A DNA stretch of 64,000 nucleotides from Labilithrix sp. (GTDB taxonomy: Bacteria > Myxococcota_A > Polyangia > Polyangiales > Polyangiaceae), in assembly GCA_019637155.1 (NCBI GenBank), contig JAHBWE010000016.1, forward strand, positions 238,120 through 302,119. Reading direction: 5' to 3'. Positions 52,693-61,323 of the stretch are shown in pieces. Under the pieces are notes generated by a model. It saw nothing but the letters and a program-made list of their open reading frames with translations, did not search any database and had not been told where the DNA came from. The translations under genes and the position numbers were made by a program. How positions within the stretch are numbered: the stretch's first letter is position 1; each line of letters starts with the position of its first letter.

Positions 52693-54321
52693 ATGACGTC
52701 GAGCCCCCTTCCTCGCGTCGGTGACCTCGTCGCCGGGAAGTACCGGATCGAGTCGGCGATCGGTGAAGGCGGCATGGGCGTCGTCCTCGGCGCGCTCGAC
52801 ACCTCGCTGAACCGCCCCGTCGCGATCAAGTTCCTCACCCCGGCGCGCGCGGCGAACGAGGCCGCGGCGCAGCGCTTCCAGCGCGAGGCGCGGGCGGCGG
52901 CGGCGATCCAGAGCGAGCACGTCGTGAGCGTGTACGAGGTCGGAGCGCTCCCGAACGGCGCGCCCTTCATCGTGATGGAGCACCTCCGCGGGAGCGATCT
53001 CGCGCACGTGATCGAATCGCGCGGGGGGCTCCCGATCGACGAGGCGGTCGACTTCGTGCTCCAGGCCTGCGAGGCGCTCGGCGAAGCGCACGCGCGCGGC
53101 ATCGTCCATCGAGACCTCAAGCCGCAGAACCTCTTCCTCACGCAGCGGAACGACGGCTCCGCGTGCGTGAAGGTCCTCGACTTCGGCATCTCGACGTCGG
53201 CGGAGGCGGACGCCTCGTCGCCCAAGCTCACGAAGACGGACATGGTGATGGGCACGCCGCTCTACATGTCCCCGGAGCAGGTGCGGAGCCTCAAGAACGT
53301 CGACGCGCGCGCGGACGTCTGGGCGCTCGGCGCGATCTTGCACGAGCTCCTCACAGCGTCGCCGCCGTTCGACGGCCCCACCGCGTCGGCGCTCCACGCC
53401 GCGATCGCGATGGACCCGCCGGCCCCGCTGCGTTCGGGTCGACCCGACGCGCCGGAGGCGCTCGAGGCCGTGATCGCGCGGTGCCTCGAGAAGAAGCCGG
53501 CCGATCGCTACCAGGACGTCGGGGCGCTCGCGGAGGCGCTCGCCCCGTTCGCGACCGAGCGCGGGCGCACGTCGGCGGGCCGGATCGGGAACGTCGTGCG
53601 CGCGACCGCGACCTCGACGACGGGCGCGCCGGGCAGCGGCGCGACGCCGTCGGGCGATGCGCCGACGTTGCCGCTCGGCATGGCGTCGACGATGCACGCG
53701 ACGCCTCCGGAGGAGGAGCGCCGCGCGACGGACGGCGCGTGGGAGAAGAAGTCGCTGACGGGAGCGCCGCCCAAGGCACCGGCGCGCGTTCGCGCCGGCG
53801 TGATCGCCGCGGTCGTGCTGCTGCTCGGAGGGGTCGCGCTCGTCGCCTACGCGTCGCGGCGCGATCCACCCGCGCCGCCCGTCGTCGCGGCGGCGACGAC
53901 GACGACGATGACGGAAGCGCCGGCGCCGCCGCCCGTGGTCTCCGTCGCTCCGAGCGCGAGCGCGAGCGTGGTCGAGACGCCGGAGCCGGAGGTCGTCGCG
54001 TCGGCCGCGCCGCGAGCCTTGGTCAAACCGGCGGCGCCGGCCTCCGGGGCGAAGAAGGTCGTCGACGATTCCGCGAAGAAGGCGCTCGCGGAGAAGGTGG
54101 CGAAGGTCGAGCAGAGCTGCGCGCGATCCATGAACAACATGACGTTGCCGGGCTTCGAGAGCCGACGGAAGGAGATGGCGACGATCGCCAAGCTCGAGAA
54201 CTGCCAACTGTACGCCTCCTCGAGCTGCCAGCGGCGCGTGTGCATCTTCGCGTGCCAGACGCTCGGCGATAAGCAATGCGTCGACGAGTACACGCGGATG
54301 CAGGTCCCCGCCCCGTTCTGA
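52693..54321 (+). CDS. Ser/Thr protein kinase with one membrane span and Cys-rich tail
   Basis: 542 residues. The kinase domain (about 18-280) is complete: IGEGGMGVV, Lys in VAIKFL, HRDLKPQN, DFGIS, SPEQ. A linker of about 85 residues leads to one membrane span (about 360-382). The extracytoplasmic tail has a Pro/Ala/Val spacer and a C-terminal helical, Cys-rich module (about 470-542; SCARSMNNM, NCQLYASSSCQRRVCIFACQTL), probably with three disulphides. That module is the likely sensor. The gene is divergent from the glycosyltransferase-like gene and is followed after 27 bases by the acidic protein gene. Confidence 0.92.
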   Translation: MTSSPLPRVGDLVAGKYRIESAIGEGGMGVVLGALDTSLNRPVAIKFLTPARAANEAAAQRFQREARAAAAIQSEHVVSVYEVGALPNGAPFIVMEHLRGSDLAHVIESRGGLPIDEAVDFVLQACEALGEAHARGIVHRDLKPQNLFLTQRNDGSACVKVLDFGISTSAEADASSPKLTKTDMVMGTPLYMSPEQVRSLKNVDARADVWALGAILHELLTASPPFDGPTASALHAAIAMDPPAPLRSGRPDAPEALEAVIARCLEKKPADRYQDVGALAEALAPFATERGRTSAGRIGNVVRATATSTTGAPGSGATPSGDAPTLPLGMASTMHATPPEEERRATDGAWEKKSLTGAPPKAPARVRAGVIAAVVLLLGGVALVAYASRRDPPAPPVVAAATTTTMTEAPAPPPVVSVAPSASASVVETPEPEVVASAAPRALVKPAAPASGAKKVVDDSAKKALAEKVAKVEQSCARSMNNMTLPGFESRRKEMATIAKLENCQLYASSSCQRRVCIFACQTLGDKQCVDEYTRMQVPAPF

Positions 54322-54348
54322 CCGATCCGTGATAGAAAACCCGGTCCG

Positions 54349-55254
54349 ATGGCCGACGAGTCCAGCGCTTTCGAACGGTTCGTTGCGCTCGCGAAGCGGG
54401 AGCTCGCGGCGGACGACGTGCGTGTGCTCGCTGTGAACGAGCCTCCGCCCGAGGCCCCGAACGTCCTCGTCGCGCGCCTGGCGGACGGCGGCCACGTCGT
54501 CGCGAGCTTCGCGACGGAGCCGAAGGACCGCGACGCGCTCTCCCGCCGCCTCGCGATGCTCGCGAGCACGTTCACCGACGCCCTCGCCGCGCCGCCGTCG
54601 GAGAAGATGCGCGCGCGCCCGCGTCCCGCGAGCTCGTTGCACGAGGAGCTCAAGGCGCTCGCCAACCGCGCCCGCGCGATCGACGCCGTCGTCATCGACA
54701 CCGACTCGCCCGTGGTCTGGGCGTGCGCGTCGGTCCCGGCGCGGCCGCGCGCCCGCAACGAGCTGCTCCTCCGCGACGTGTCGGATCGCGAGCTCGCCGT
54801 CCACGTCGACGAGAGCGGCCCGCTCCAGGACGTCGAGGAGCCTTCGCCGCACTCGCACGACGCGCGCAAGCCTGCCCCCGCCGAGTCGATGGCGATCATG
54901 AGCGGCGACGACGATGACGACGACGACGACGACGAGCCCGAGGCGACCGAGAGCGAAGCGGCCCGCCGCGCGATCGCGGCGGTGCGCCGTCTGCCGCTCG
55001 ACGGCGTGCACAAGGGCCGCCATCTCCGGCACGTCGAGCGCGATCGCGATTTCTACCTCGTGCTCTCGTTCTCCGGCATCTACCTCCTCTGCCTCGTGTT
55101 CGAAGGCGACTTCGACGAGCTCCGCGCCGAGCGCGCCGCGGCCGAGTCGCTCCCACGCATCGAGCGCCTCGTCCAGGCATTGCCTCCGCTTGATCCCGAT
55201 CCCCCCCAACCCATGGGTGGCGTCGTAGCCTTGCGCGGCCGCCGCCGCCGCTGA
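54349..55254 (+). CDS. Cytoplasmic two-domain protein with acidic linker, roadblock-like
   Basis: 301 residues. The N-terminal stretch (about 1-85) is followed by a domain (about 90-150; HEELKALANRARAIDAVVIDTDSPVVW). An Asp-rich linker (about 182-200) and a second domain (about 205-285; RHVERDRDFYLVLSFSGIYLLCLVFEGDFDELRA) follow. The two halves look like the alternating helix/strand pattern of roadblock/LC7 proteins that regulate small GTPases; this is a visual match only. No signal peptide. It follows the Cys-tail kinase by 27 bases and may be its partner. The gap to the convergent gene downstream contains two GAA-loop hairpins. Confidence 0.6.
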   Translation: MADESSAFERFVALAKRELAADDVRVLAVNEPPPEAPNVLVARLADGGHVVASFATEPKDRDALSRRLAMLASTFTDALAAPPSEKMRARPRPASSLHEELKALANRARAIDAVVIDTDSPVVWACASVPARPRARNELLLRDVSDRELAVHVDESGPLQDVEEPSPHSHDARKPAPAESMAIMSGDDDDDDDDDEPEATESEAARRAIAAVRRLPLDGVHKGRHLRHVERDRDFYLVLSFSGIYLLCLVFEGDFDELRAERAAAESLPRIERLVQALPPLDPDPPQPMGGVVALRGRRRR

Positions 55255-55302
55255 TCTGGGCATGTCCCGGCCCGCCGGGGCCCCAGAAACGGCCGCTCCA
55301 GC

Positions 55303-55317
55303 GGGCGCGAAGCGCCC
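55303..55317. terminator. GAA-triloop hairpin, 6-bp stem
   Basis: GGGCGC-GAA-GCGCCC. It lies in the 129-base gap between two convergent genes and has no T-run, so termination is inferred from position. Confidence 0.4.
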
Positions 55318-55353
55318 CGAGCGCTCCGCGCGAGGGCCGTGTCTGGGGGGGGT

Positions 55354-55374
55354 GTCGGGGGCGAAGCCCCCGAC
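55354..55374. terminator. GAA-triloop hairpin, 9-bp perfect stem
   Basis: GTCGGGGGC-GAA-GCCCCCGAC, the strongest hairpin in the gap and just 10 bases from the stop of the convergent lipoprotein. A bidirectional terminator is likely; no T-run follows on either strand. Confidence 0.5.
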
Positions 55375-55383
55375 GTTGAGTGA

Positions 55384-55815
55384 TTACTTCAGGCAGAGTT
55401 GGGAGGTGCGGCAGTGGGTTAGGCGGGCGATGGTGTCGAGGGCGTTCGTGCAGCTCTCGTTGCGGATGGCGTCGAGGCACTCGTCGAGCTCCTTGCCGTC
55501 GATGCCGTGGGGGCACTCGCTGGGCTTCATCTCGTCGACGAGCTTGTGGCGGACCTCGCGGATGCAGTTGTCGCCGGTGGGGTAGCGCCGGTCGGGGCCG
55601 AGGTTCGAGCACGTCACCTCGCGCGCGCAGCGGGCGGCGACGATGCGGTCGATCGCCGACTCGTTCGAGACGTACGACGCGCCGGTGAGCGTCGCGCTGC
55701 CCGCTTGATCTTGTTCGTTCGGATCGCGTACGGCTGTGCCGTCGCCGCTCCGGTCGCGGTTGCACGCGACGAGGGCGAGTCCTGCGACGGCGAGCCCGAT
55801 CGATACGGAGCGCAT
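55384..55815 (-). CDS. Small Cys-containing lipoprotein (DUF6184-like)
   Basis: 143 residues. The lipobox is LALVAC, followed by a polar linker and a helical domain with six Cys (SAIDRIVAARCAREVTC, TGDNCIREV, KPSECPHG, ELDECLDAI, ESCTNALD, THCRTSQLC). The 'I..I...RC.RE..C' opening recalls small lipoproteins labelled DUF6184 in myxobacterial genomes; this is recalled from memory and unverified. No known activity. It lies 69 bases downstream of the larger lipoprotein gene on the same strand. Confidence 0.75.
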   Translation of the reverse strand: MRSVSIGLAVAGLALVACNRDRSGDGTAVRDPNEQDQAGSATLTGASYVSNESAIDRIVAARCAREVTCSNLGPDRRYPTGDNCIREVRHKLVDEMKPSECPHGIDGKELDECLDAIRNESCTNALDTIARLTHCRTSQLCLK

Positions 55816-55884
55816 GCACGCTCGTCGTGCAACACGAATGCCGCGCGGCGCGGCTGGGTTCGCGCCGCGATTTCGCGCTTCAGC

Positions 55885-57312
55885 TCACCACGGGAACCAC
55901 TCGTGCGGCACCTTTTGCCACGCGGTGGGACGGCGAGGATCGCCCTCGGGGACGACGAGCGAGCCGACCGCGTCCGCGTGCTCGTACACGCTGCCGATCG
56001 TACGCGCGATGCTGTCGAGGTCGATGTCGCTCGCGACGCCGTTGCTCGTCGCCTTGTAGAACTGCACCGTGATGCGGATCGGGAACTTCGGATCGCGCTC
56101 GAGCCGCAGCGAGTGACCCTCGTTGAACGGGCCGAGGTTCGGGCCGTGGCCGAGCACCGCCTGCTCGACGTCGCTCTTCGCGCCCTCGTCGTCCGCGGCC
56201 GAGGCGCCCTTCGCCGAGGAGGGCGCCGACTTCTTCGGCTTCGGAATCCCGCCGCCGCCCGCCAGGCCGCCCGGCGCCGCCGCCGGCGCCGGCATCGGGC
56301 CGCCGAGCCGACCGAGGTTGTGGTGCTTGAGCGGGATCTGGATCAGGAACAGGTTGTCCGCGCCCTTCTGGAGCGCGCTCTTGTCGTCTTCGGTCTTCGG
56401 GCCGCCCTGCGCCGCGATCCGCTGCTCGACGTCGCTCTTGCGCTCCGCCGTGAACGCGGTGCGCTGCCCGCCGTTGTTGAAATAGAGCTCCTGACCCCAG
56501 CCCGCGGCGGTGGCGTCCTCGCTCTTGTTCTCGATCACCTGCATGCTCGCCCCTTGTCGCGTGACGAGGATCGCGAGCACGGCCGGCGAGCCGGGCGCCG
56601 ACTGGTAGTTGAAGAGCACCGGGTTGAACTGCGCCTTCCCCGTCTTCGGGATCGGGAGGAACACCGCCTGCGCGCTGACGAGGAAGTGGCTGTCGCGCGC
56701 GGCGAGCATGTTGCCGTCGCCGAGGATCGTCTCCGGGCGCGAGGCGAACGCCTTGATGTTCTTGAGCACGTCGGTGAGCGGCACGCTCTTCAGCGGTGAG
56801 TTGCTCGAGAAGCCGCGCTGCTCGTTGTTCACGCGGATGAAGAAGCGATCGGCCGGGATGTCGCCGGTGCGATCGGTGAAGTTCGGGAACCGGATGACGG
56901 GCATCACCGCGGCGGCGAAGTTGCCGTTCTCGTCCTTGCGCCGGACCTGGAGCGAGAGGTCCGAGATGTTCGGCCCGAGCGAGGAGCCCTCCGAGCGCCC
57001 GGTGTCCTCCCACGCGACGTTCACGACCGAGAGCCGCCGCTGCGAGACGCGGCGCTGGAGGTCGGAGTCGCCGACCATCCCCATCACCTTCGCGATCGTC
57101 TCCGCGTACGCGCGCGTGTCGGTCGGGCTCTTGATGCCCCAGTCGGAGTCGTTCGGATCGGCCGGCTCGGGGCCGTCGCTCGCGATCGGGTTGCTGCCGC
57201 CGTCGGCGCTGTTGGCCGAGGGCACCTCACGGATGACGATGATCTTCTCGCGCGGTCCACAGCCCGCAGCGAGGGTCAGAGCGAGGAGCGACGTGAGGAC
57301 GACGGGACGCAT
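55885..57312 (-). CDS. Large lipoprotein of unknown function
   Basis: 475 residues. ATG 57312 has AAGGA nine bases upstream and gives a lipobox (LTLAAGC); an upstream ATG at 57495 would bury it. The mature protein is beta-rich with few Cys. It contains QRRLSVVNVAWEDTGR, then DIPADRFFIRVNNEQ, a Pro/Ala/Gly linker (about 355-395), and a C-terminal region ending KVPHEWFPW. I recognise no family. It could be an outer-membrane assembly or secretion component given the conserved-looking RLSVVNVAWEDTGRS segment. The small lipoprotein gene follows after 69 bases. Confidence 0.7.
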   Translation of the reverse strand: MRPVVLTSLLALTLAAGCGPREKIIVIREVPSANSADGGSNPIASDGPEPADPNDSDWGIKSPTDTRAYAETIAKVMGMVGDSDLQRRVSQRRLSVVNVAWEDTGRSEGSSLGPNISDLSLQVRRKDENGNFAAAVMPVIRFPNFTDRTGDIPADRFFIRVNNEQRGFSSNSPLKSVPLTDVLKNIKAFASRPETILGDGNMLAARDSHFLVSAQAVFLPIPKTGKAQFNPVLFNYQSAPGSPAVLAILVTRQGASMQVIENKSEDATAAGWGQELYFNNGGQRTAFTAERKSDVEQRIAAQGGPKTEDDKSALQKGADNLFLIQIPLKHHNLGRLGGPMPAPAAAPGGLAGGGGIPKPKKSAPSSAKGASAADDEGAKSDVEQAVLGHGPNLGPFNEGHSLRLERDPKFPIRITVQFYKATSNGVASDIDLDSIARTIGSVYEHADAVGSLVVPEGDPRRPTAWQKVPHEWFPW

Positions 57313-57587
57313 GTTCGGGGATCCTTTCGCGTGGGCTTCGTCTCTACGAACGACGTCGCTCCGAGTTCTCTTACGGACCCAGGATCGCCCCGAAAACCCG
57401 CACGCCCTAGCACCCGTTTTTCGACACGCACGTGATTTCGAACGGCGGTTCCGCGTTTTGCGCAAGAAGGGTGCCTGGGGGTTTTGCCCCACCAACTCCC
57501 TGAAAAAAACGAGTCTCCATATGCAGTTCGCGCCTTGACCGACCTCCGTCCTGGTCGTAACGGGATGCGCGTCGAAGCTGATTCGTC
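57313..57587. other. 275-bp divergent intergenic region
   Basis: Between the divergent lipoprotein and SDR genes. It holds a hairpin TGGGG-GTTTTG-CCCCA (57476-57491) within GGTGCC...CACC and an A-rich run GAAAAAAAC just after. The outline resembles the GAA-triloop hairpin at 55354, but both flanking genes start here, so it is not their terminator. Probably carries both promoters. Confidence 0.35.
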
Positions 57588-58418
57588 ATGTCCTCACTCG
57601 CCGGAAAGACCCTCTTCATCACGGGAGCCAGCCGCGGCATCGGCAAGGCCATCGCGCTGCGTGCGGCGAGGGACGGCGCGAACGTGGCGATCGCGGCGAA
57701 GACGACGGAGCCGCATCCGAAGCTGAAGGGCACGATCTACTCCGCGAAGGAGGAGATCGAGGCCGCCGGCGGCAAGGCCCTCGCGTGCGTCGTCGACGTG
57801 CGGATGGAGGACCAGATCAAGGCCGCGGTCGAGGAGACGGTCCGCACGTTCGGCGGGATCGACGTCCTCGTGAACAACGCGAGCGCGATCAGCCTCACCG
57901 GCACGGTCGAGACGCCGATGAAGCGGTTCGACCTGATGCACGGCATCAACACGCGCGGCACGTTCGCGTGCTCGCAGGCGTGCATCCCGCACCTCGCGAA
58001 GTCTTCGAGCGGCCACATCCTCAACATCTCGCCGCCGCTCAACATGGAGCCGCGGTGGTTCGCGCCTCACGTCGCGTACACGATGGCGAAGTACGGCATG
58101 AGCCTCTGCGTGCTCGGCATGCACGAGGAGCTCAAGCCCATGAAGATCGCAGTCAACGCGCTCTGGCCGAAGACGGTCATCGCCACGGCCGCGGTCGAGA
58201 ACCTCCTCGGCGGCGACTTCGTGCTGAAGGGCTCACGCAAGCCCGACATCATGGCGGACGCCGCGCACTGGATCCTCACGCGCAAAAGCACGGAATACAC
58301 AGGGCATTTCGCGATTGACGAGGATGTGCTCCGCGGTGCGGGCACGAGCGACTTTTCGACCTATGCAACGACTCCGGGGATGAAGGACTCGGAGCTCATC
58401 GGTGACTACTTTCTCTGA
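57588..58418 (+). CDS. Short-chain dehydrogenase/reductase (HSDL2-like)
   Basis: 276 residues. The cofactor motif is TGASRGIG (12-19), then DVRMED, NNAS, a catalytic Ser in NISPPL and YTMAK. The extended segment TTEPHPKLKGTIYSAKEEIEAAGG and the C-terminal GDYFL resemble the SDR part of HSDL2-type proteins linked to fatty-acid metabolism. It uses NAD(P) to oxidise or reduce a hydroxy or oxo lipid intermediate; substrate unknown. The C-terminal SCP2 domain of animal HSDL2 is absent. It is cytoplasmic and stands alone between the divergent lipoprotein and a small Arg-rich gene. Confidence 0.87.
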   Translation: MSSLAGKTLFITGASRGIGKAIALRAARDGANVAIAAKTTEPHPKLKGTIYSAKEEIEAAGGKALACVVDVRMEDQIKAAVEETVRTFGGIDVLVNNASAISLTGTVETPMKRFDLMHGINTRGTFACSQACIPHLAKSSSGHILNISPPLNMEPRWFAPHVAYTMAKYGMSLCVLGMHEELKPMKIAVNALWPKTVIATAAVENLLGGDFVLKGSRKPDIMADAAHWILTRKSTEYTGHFAIDEDVLRGAGTSDFSTYATTPGMKDSELIGDYFL

Positions 58419-58530
58419 CTTTTCTGCGTCGATCGAGCTCGTCGAAATGGCGCGATCGACTTTCTTCGCTAACTTTTAGGCTCTGCACACGAGAGCGGGA
58501 ATATTGGGATCGGGAGGCTACGAGGGTTCA

Positions 58531-58776
58531 ATGAAATCCACGACGAAAGAGATGGGGACGAAGGAGCGCCGCACGTCGGAGCGTCGCACGCCGCCGGGCG
58601 AGCGCCGCACCGACGCGGTCCGCGCGGTCGCTGGGGAGCGGCGGGCAGCGGATCAGCGTGGCGAGGCGAAGGCGATGGTCGACGCCCTCGAGGACATCCT
58701 GCGCTGGGAGAAAGCCAGCGAGCGGACCCTCAAGGTGGCCACCAAGGTCATCGGTTCGAACAAGCCGGCCAACTGA
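58531..58776 (+). CDS. Small Arg-rich protein with repeated ERR motifs
   Basis: 81 residues. ATG 58531 follows CGAGGG. The first half carries ERRT-SERRT-PPGERRT and GERRAADQRGE, four copies of an E-R-R core. The second half is an amphipathic helix (ALEDILRWEKASERTLKVATKVIG). No signal peptide and no family known to me. The repeats would make a strongly basic/acidic alternating helix, as in proteins that bind nucleic acid, membranes or a large partner. It lies 9 bases before the lamin-tail lipoprotein gene. Confidence 0.6.
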   Translation: MKSTTKEMGTKERRTSERRTPPGERRTDAVRAVAGERRAADQRGEAKAMVDALEDILRWEKASERTLKVATKVIGSNKPAN

Positions 58777-58785
58777 GCGGTTCGC

Positions 58786-59487
58786 GTGAAGCGGCGGGGG
58801 CGCCTCTGGGCGGCGGTGGGGATCGCCGCCTTCGTGGCGCTCGCCGCGTGCAGCGGCGACGATCCGAAGGCCGGCCCGGCGGGCCTCGACGCGGGAGCTG
58901 ACGCGCGCGGAACGTCGCGCGCGGACGGTGGCGAGAGGCCCGATCCGTCGCCCGATGACGACGACGACGACCTCGTCGAGCATCCGTGCACGGGCAAGGT
59001 GGTGATCAACGAGCTCCAGCCCGGCGGGGACGGCGGCGCGGAGTTCGTCGAGCTCTTCAATCCGACCGACTGCGCGATCAGCATCGGGGACTGGAAGCTC
59101 ATGTACCGCTCCGCCGCCGACACCGCGGGCGTCGGCGCGCTGTATTCGTTCGGCACGTACGACGCGATCCGCGCGCGCTCGTTCATGCTCCTCGCGAACG
59201 ACAAGTTCGTCGGGAAGATCGACGCCACGCTGAGGGGCGGCATCGGCAACGCGGGCGGGCAGGTCGGCCTCGTGAACGACGAGAACAAGGTCGTCGACGC
59301 GCTCGGTTATGGCGTCGTGCCCGACGGCGGCGCGCCCACGGCCGGGATGTACACGGAGGGCAACGCCGCGCCGGCGCCCGGCGCCGGTGAGTCGCTCGGT
59401 CGCAAGAAAGACGGCGAGGACGGCGACGACAACGCCGCGGACTTCATCGTCTTCGAGAAGCACTCCGCCGGCGTCTCGAACGAGTAG
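58786..59487 (+). CDS. Lamin-tail-domain (LTD) lipoprotein
   Basis: 233 residues from GTG 58786. The lipobox is ALAAC, followed by an Ala/Gly/Asp linker with DDDDDD. The domain (about 68-200) has the LTD pattern: VVINELQPGG..AEFVELFNPTDCAISIGDWKL, RARSFMLLAND and VVDALGYG. LTD modules are found on many bacterial surface and secreted proteins, often beside nucleases or phosphodiesterases, and are thought to bind DNA or act as adhesive modules. No enzyme domain is attached here. The kinase gene follows after 12 bases. Confidence 0.85.
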   Translation: MKRRGRLWAAVGIAAFVALAACSGDDPKAGPAGLDAGADARGTSRADGGERPDPSPDDDDDDLVEHPCTGKVVINELQPGGDGGAEFVELFNPTDCAISIGDWKLMYRSAADTAGVGALYSFGTYDAIRARSFMLLANDKFVGKIDATLRGGIGNAGGQVGLVNDENKVVDALGYGVVPDGGAPTAGMYTEGNAAPAPGAGESLGRKKDGEDGDDNAADFIVFEKHSAGVSNE

Positions 59488-59490
59488 TCT
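59485..59490 (+). promoter_or_regulatory. TAGTCT -10-like box before the last kinase
   Basis: TAGTCT (including the stop codon of the LTD gene) ends nine bases before GTG 59500. Same hexamer as before the kinase at 52693, but with nine rather than six bases; only a weak case. Confidence 0.22.
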
Positions 59491-59499
59491 TCCGTCGTC

Positions 59500-61323
59500 G
59501 TGAGCACGGTCGAGCCGAGCCGAGTGGGGAGCGTCATCGCGTCGAAGTACCGGCTCGACGAGGAGCTCGGTCGCGGCGGGATGGGCGCGGTGTACCGCGC
59601 GTTCCACCTGCGCGTGCACAAGGTCTTCGCGCTGAAGATGCTCCTCGGCGACGTCGCGCGTCACAAGTCGATCGCGTCGCGCTTCCTCCTCGAGGCGCAG
59701 GCCGCGGGGCGCATCGGCCACCCCGGCATCCTCGACGTCTACGACGTCGGCGAGGACGCGGACGACACGCCGTTCATCGTGATGGAGCTCCTCCGCGGCG
59801 AGGCGCTCTCGAGCCTCGTCCGCCGCGAGCGGCTCGAGGTCGAGGCCGCGTGCTGGATCGCGATGGAGGTCCTCGACGTCCTCGACGCCGCGCACAAGGC
59901 CGGCATCATCCATCGTGACGTCAAGCCGCAGAACGTGTTCATCACCGAGAAGCCGGCGCCCGACTCCGCCGAGGGCGGCGGCGGCGGCGGCGTGCGCGGC
60001 GTGAAGCTCCTCGACTTCGGCATCGCGAAGTTCGGCGGCGTGGTGGACGGCTCCGCGCTCACGCGCTCGGGCGAGATCATCGGCTCCCCGCTCTACATGG
60101 CGCCGGAGCAAGCGAAGGGCGAGCCCGATCTCGACGAGCGCGCCGACGTCTGGTCGGTCGGCGCGATGCTCTTCGAGATGCTCACCGGCCAGTGCGCGCA
60201 CGCCGCGACGACGCCGGTCGCGGTCCTCGCGAAGATCCTCACCGAGCCGGCGCCGCCCGCGAGCGAGCGCGACGCGCGCGTCCCGCCGGAGCTCGACGCC
60301 GTCGTCTCCCGCGCGCTCCGCATCGATCGCGCGGAGCGCTGGCCCTCGGCGAAGACGATGCGCGACGCCATCGCGGAGGTGCGGGCGACGCTGGGGGCGG
60401 GGCCTCTCCCGAAGATCCCTGTTGCAGTGAAAATATCGGTTCCGCCGACCTCGAACGACCGCACGCCGGGCGCGATCACGTCCACGGTCGCGGCGCCGTC
60501 CGACCCACCGCGCCCGTGGTCCCAGGCCCCGCCGCCGGCCCCGATCGCGGACACGGTCAAGGACGACGCCGCGGGCACGACCGTCCCGAGCGCCGCAGCG
60601 AGGTCACGCTCGCGCAACGTCGCCGGCGGCATCGTCGCGCTCCTCGTGCTCGTCGCGCTCGCGCCGCGCATCGTCTCCCGCTTCGCGGCCGCCCCCACGC
60701 CTGCAGCGACGGACGCTCTCGCGGCGGCCGACGCGCCGGCGACGCAAGCGCCCGCAGACACGGTCGCGCCGGCGGGCACAGGTGCGACGGCGCCGGCGGG
60801 GATGAACGCAGCGGCGGGCGTGAACGCACCGGCGGAGATGAACGCACCGGCGGGAATGAATGCGGCTGCGGGGATGAATGCGGCTGCGGGGACGAACGCG
60901 GCTGCGGGGACGAACGCGGCGGTGCAAGCGAACGCGGCTGTAGGGCCCGATGCGCCAGCGCAAGCGAATGCGCTTGCGACGTCGAACGCGGCCGCGAATG
61001 TGCCCTCGAGCGCGAACGCAAGTACGCCCGCGACCTCGAGCGCGCGCGCGAACGGGCTCGCGGGGGTGGCGGGCACGGCGCCTGTCGCGACAGTGCCGAG
61101 CCCGAACGCGCTGCCCGACGCGCCGCGTACGGATGCAGCAGCGGCGGCGGTGCCCGTCGCGATCGCCGCGTCCGCCGCCGACGCAGGACGCCGCCCGACG
61201 TCGGGCGTGCCGAGCGGCCCGCGCTGCCAGCCGGGCGAGTCCCTCTCGAACGGCCACTGCTGCGCGAAGGGCCTCGAGTGGCAGAACGGCCGCTGCGAAC
61301 GCCCACTCGCCACCACGTTCTGA
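59500..61323 (+). CDS. Ser/Thr protein kinase with hexapeptide-repeat tail and Cys-rich end
   Basis: 607 residues, GTG start. The kinase domain (about 17-290) is complete: LGRGGMGAV, Lys in FALKML, HRDVKPQN, DFGIAK, APEQ. A Pro-rich linker is followed by one membrane span (about 370-388). The outer tail holds ten tandem hexapeptides of the form (A/P)A-x-x-N-A (nt 60793-60972). A short Cys-rich C terminus follows (CQPGESLSNGHCCAKGLEWQNGRC), probably the sensor. The stop codon falls in the first unit of a 44-bp tandem array. It is downstream of the LTD gene and may be co-transcribed with it. Confidence 0.92.
   Translation: MSTVEPSRVGSVIASKYRLDEELGRGGMGAVYRAFHLRVHKVFALKMLLGDVARHKSIASRFLLEAQAAGRIGHPGILDVYDVGEDADDTPFIVMELLRGEALSSLVRRERLEVEAACWIAMEVLDVLDAAHKAGIIHRDVKPQNVFITEKPAPDSAEGGGGGGVRGVKLLDFGIAKFGGVVDGSALTRSGEIIGSPLYMAPEQAKGEPDLDERADVWSVGAMLFEMLTGQCAHAATTPVAVLAKILTEPAPPASERDARVPPELDAVVSRALRIDRAERWPSAKTMRDAIAEVRATLGAGPLPKIPVAVKISVPPTSNDRTPGAITSTVAAPSDPPRPWSQAPPPAPIADTVKDDAAGTTVPSAAARSRSRNVAGGIVALLVLVALAPRIVSRFAAAPTPAATDALAAADAPATQAPADTVAPAGTGATAPAGMNAAAGVNAPAEMNAPAGMNAAAGMNAAAGTNAAAGTNAAVQANAAVGPDAPAQANALATSNAAANVPSSANASTPATSSARANGLAGVAGTAPVATVPSPNALPDAPRTDAAAAAVPVAIAASAADAGRRPTSGVPSGPRCQPGESLSNGHCCAKGLEWQNGRCERPLATTF
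60793..60972 (+). repeat. 18-bp tandem repeats encoding ten hexapeptides
   Basis: Ten in-frame units: PAGMNA, AAGVNA, PAEMNA, PAGMNA, AAGMNA, AAGTNA, AAGTNA, AVQANA, AVGPDA, PAQANA. They sit in the extracytoplasmic spacer of the kinase. DNA identity between neighbouring units is high. Confidence 0.9.
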
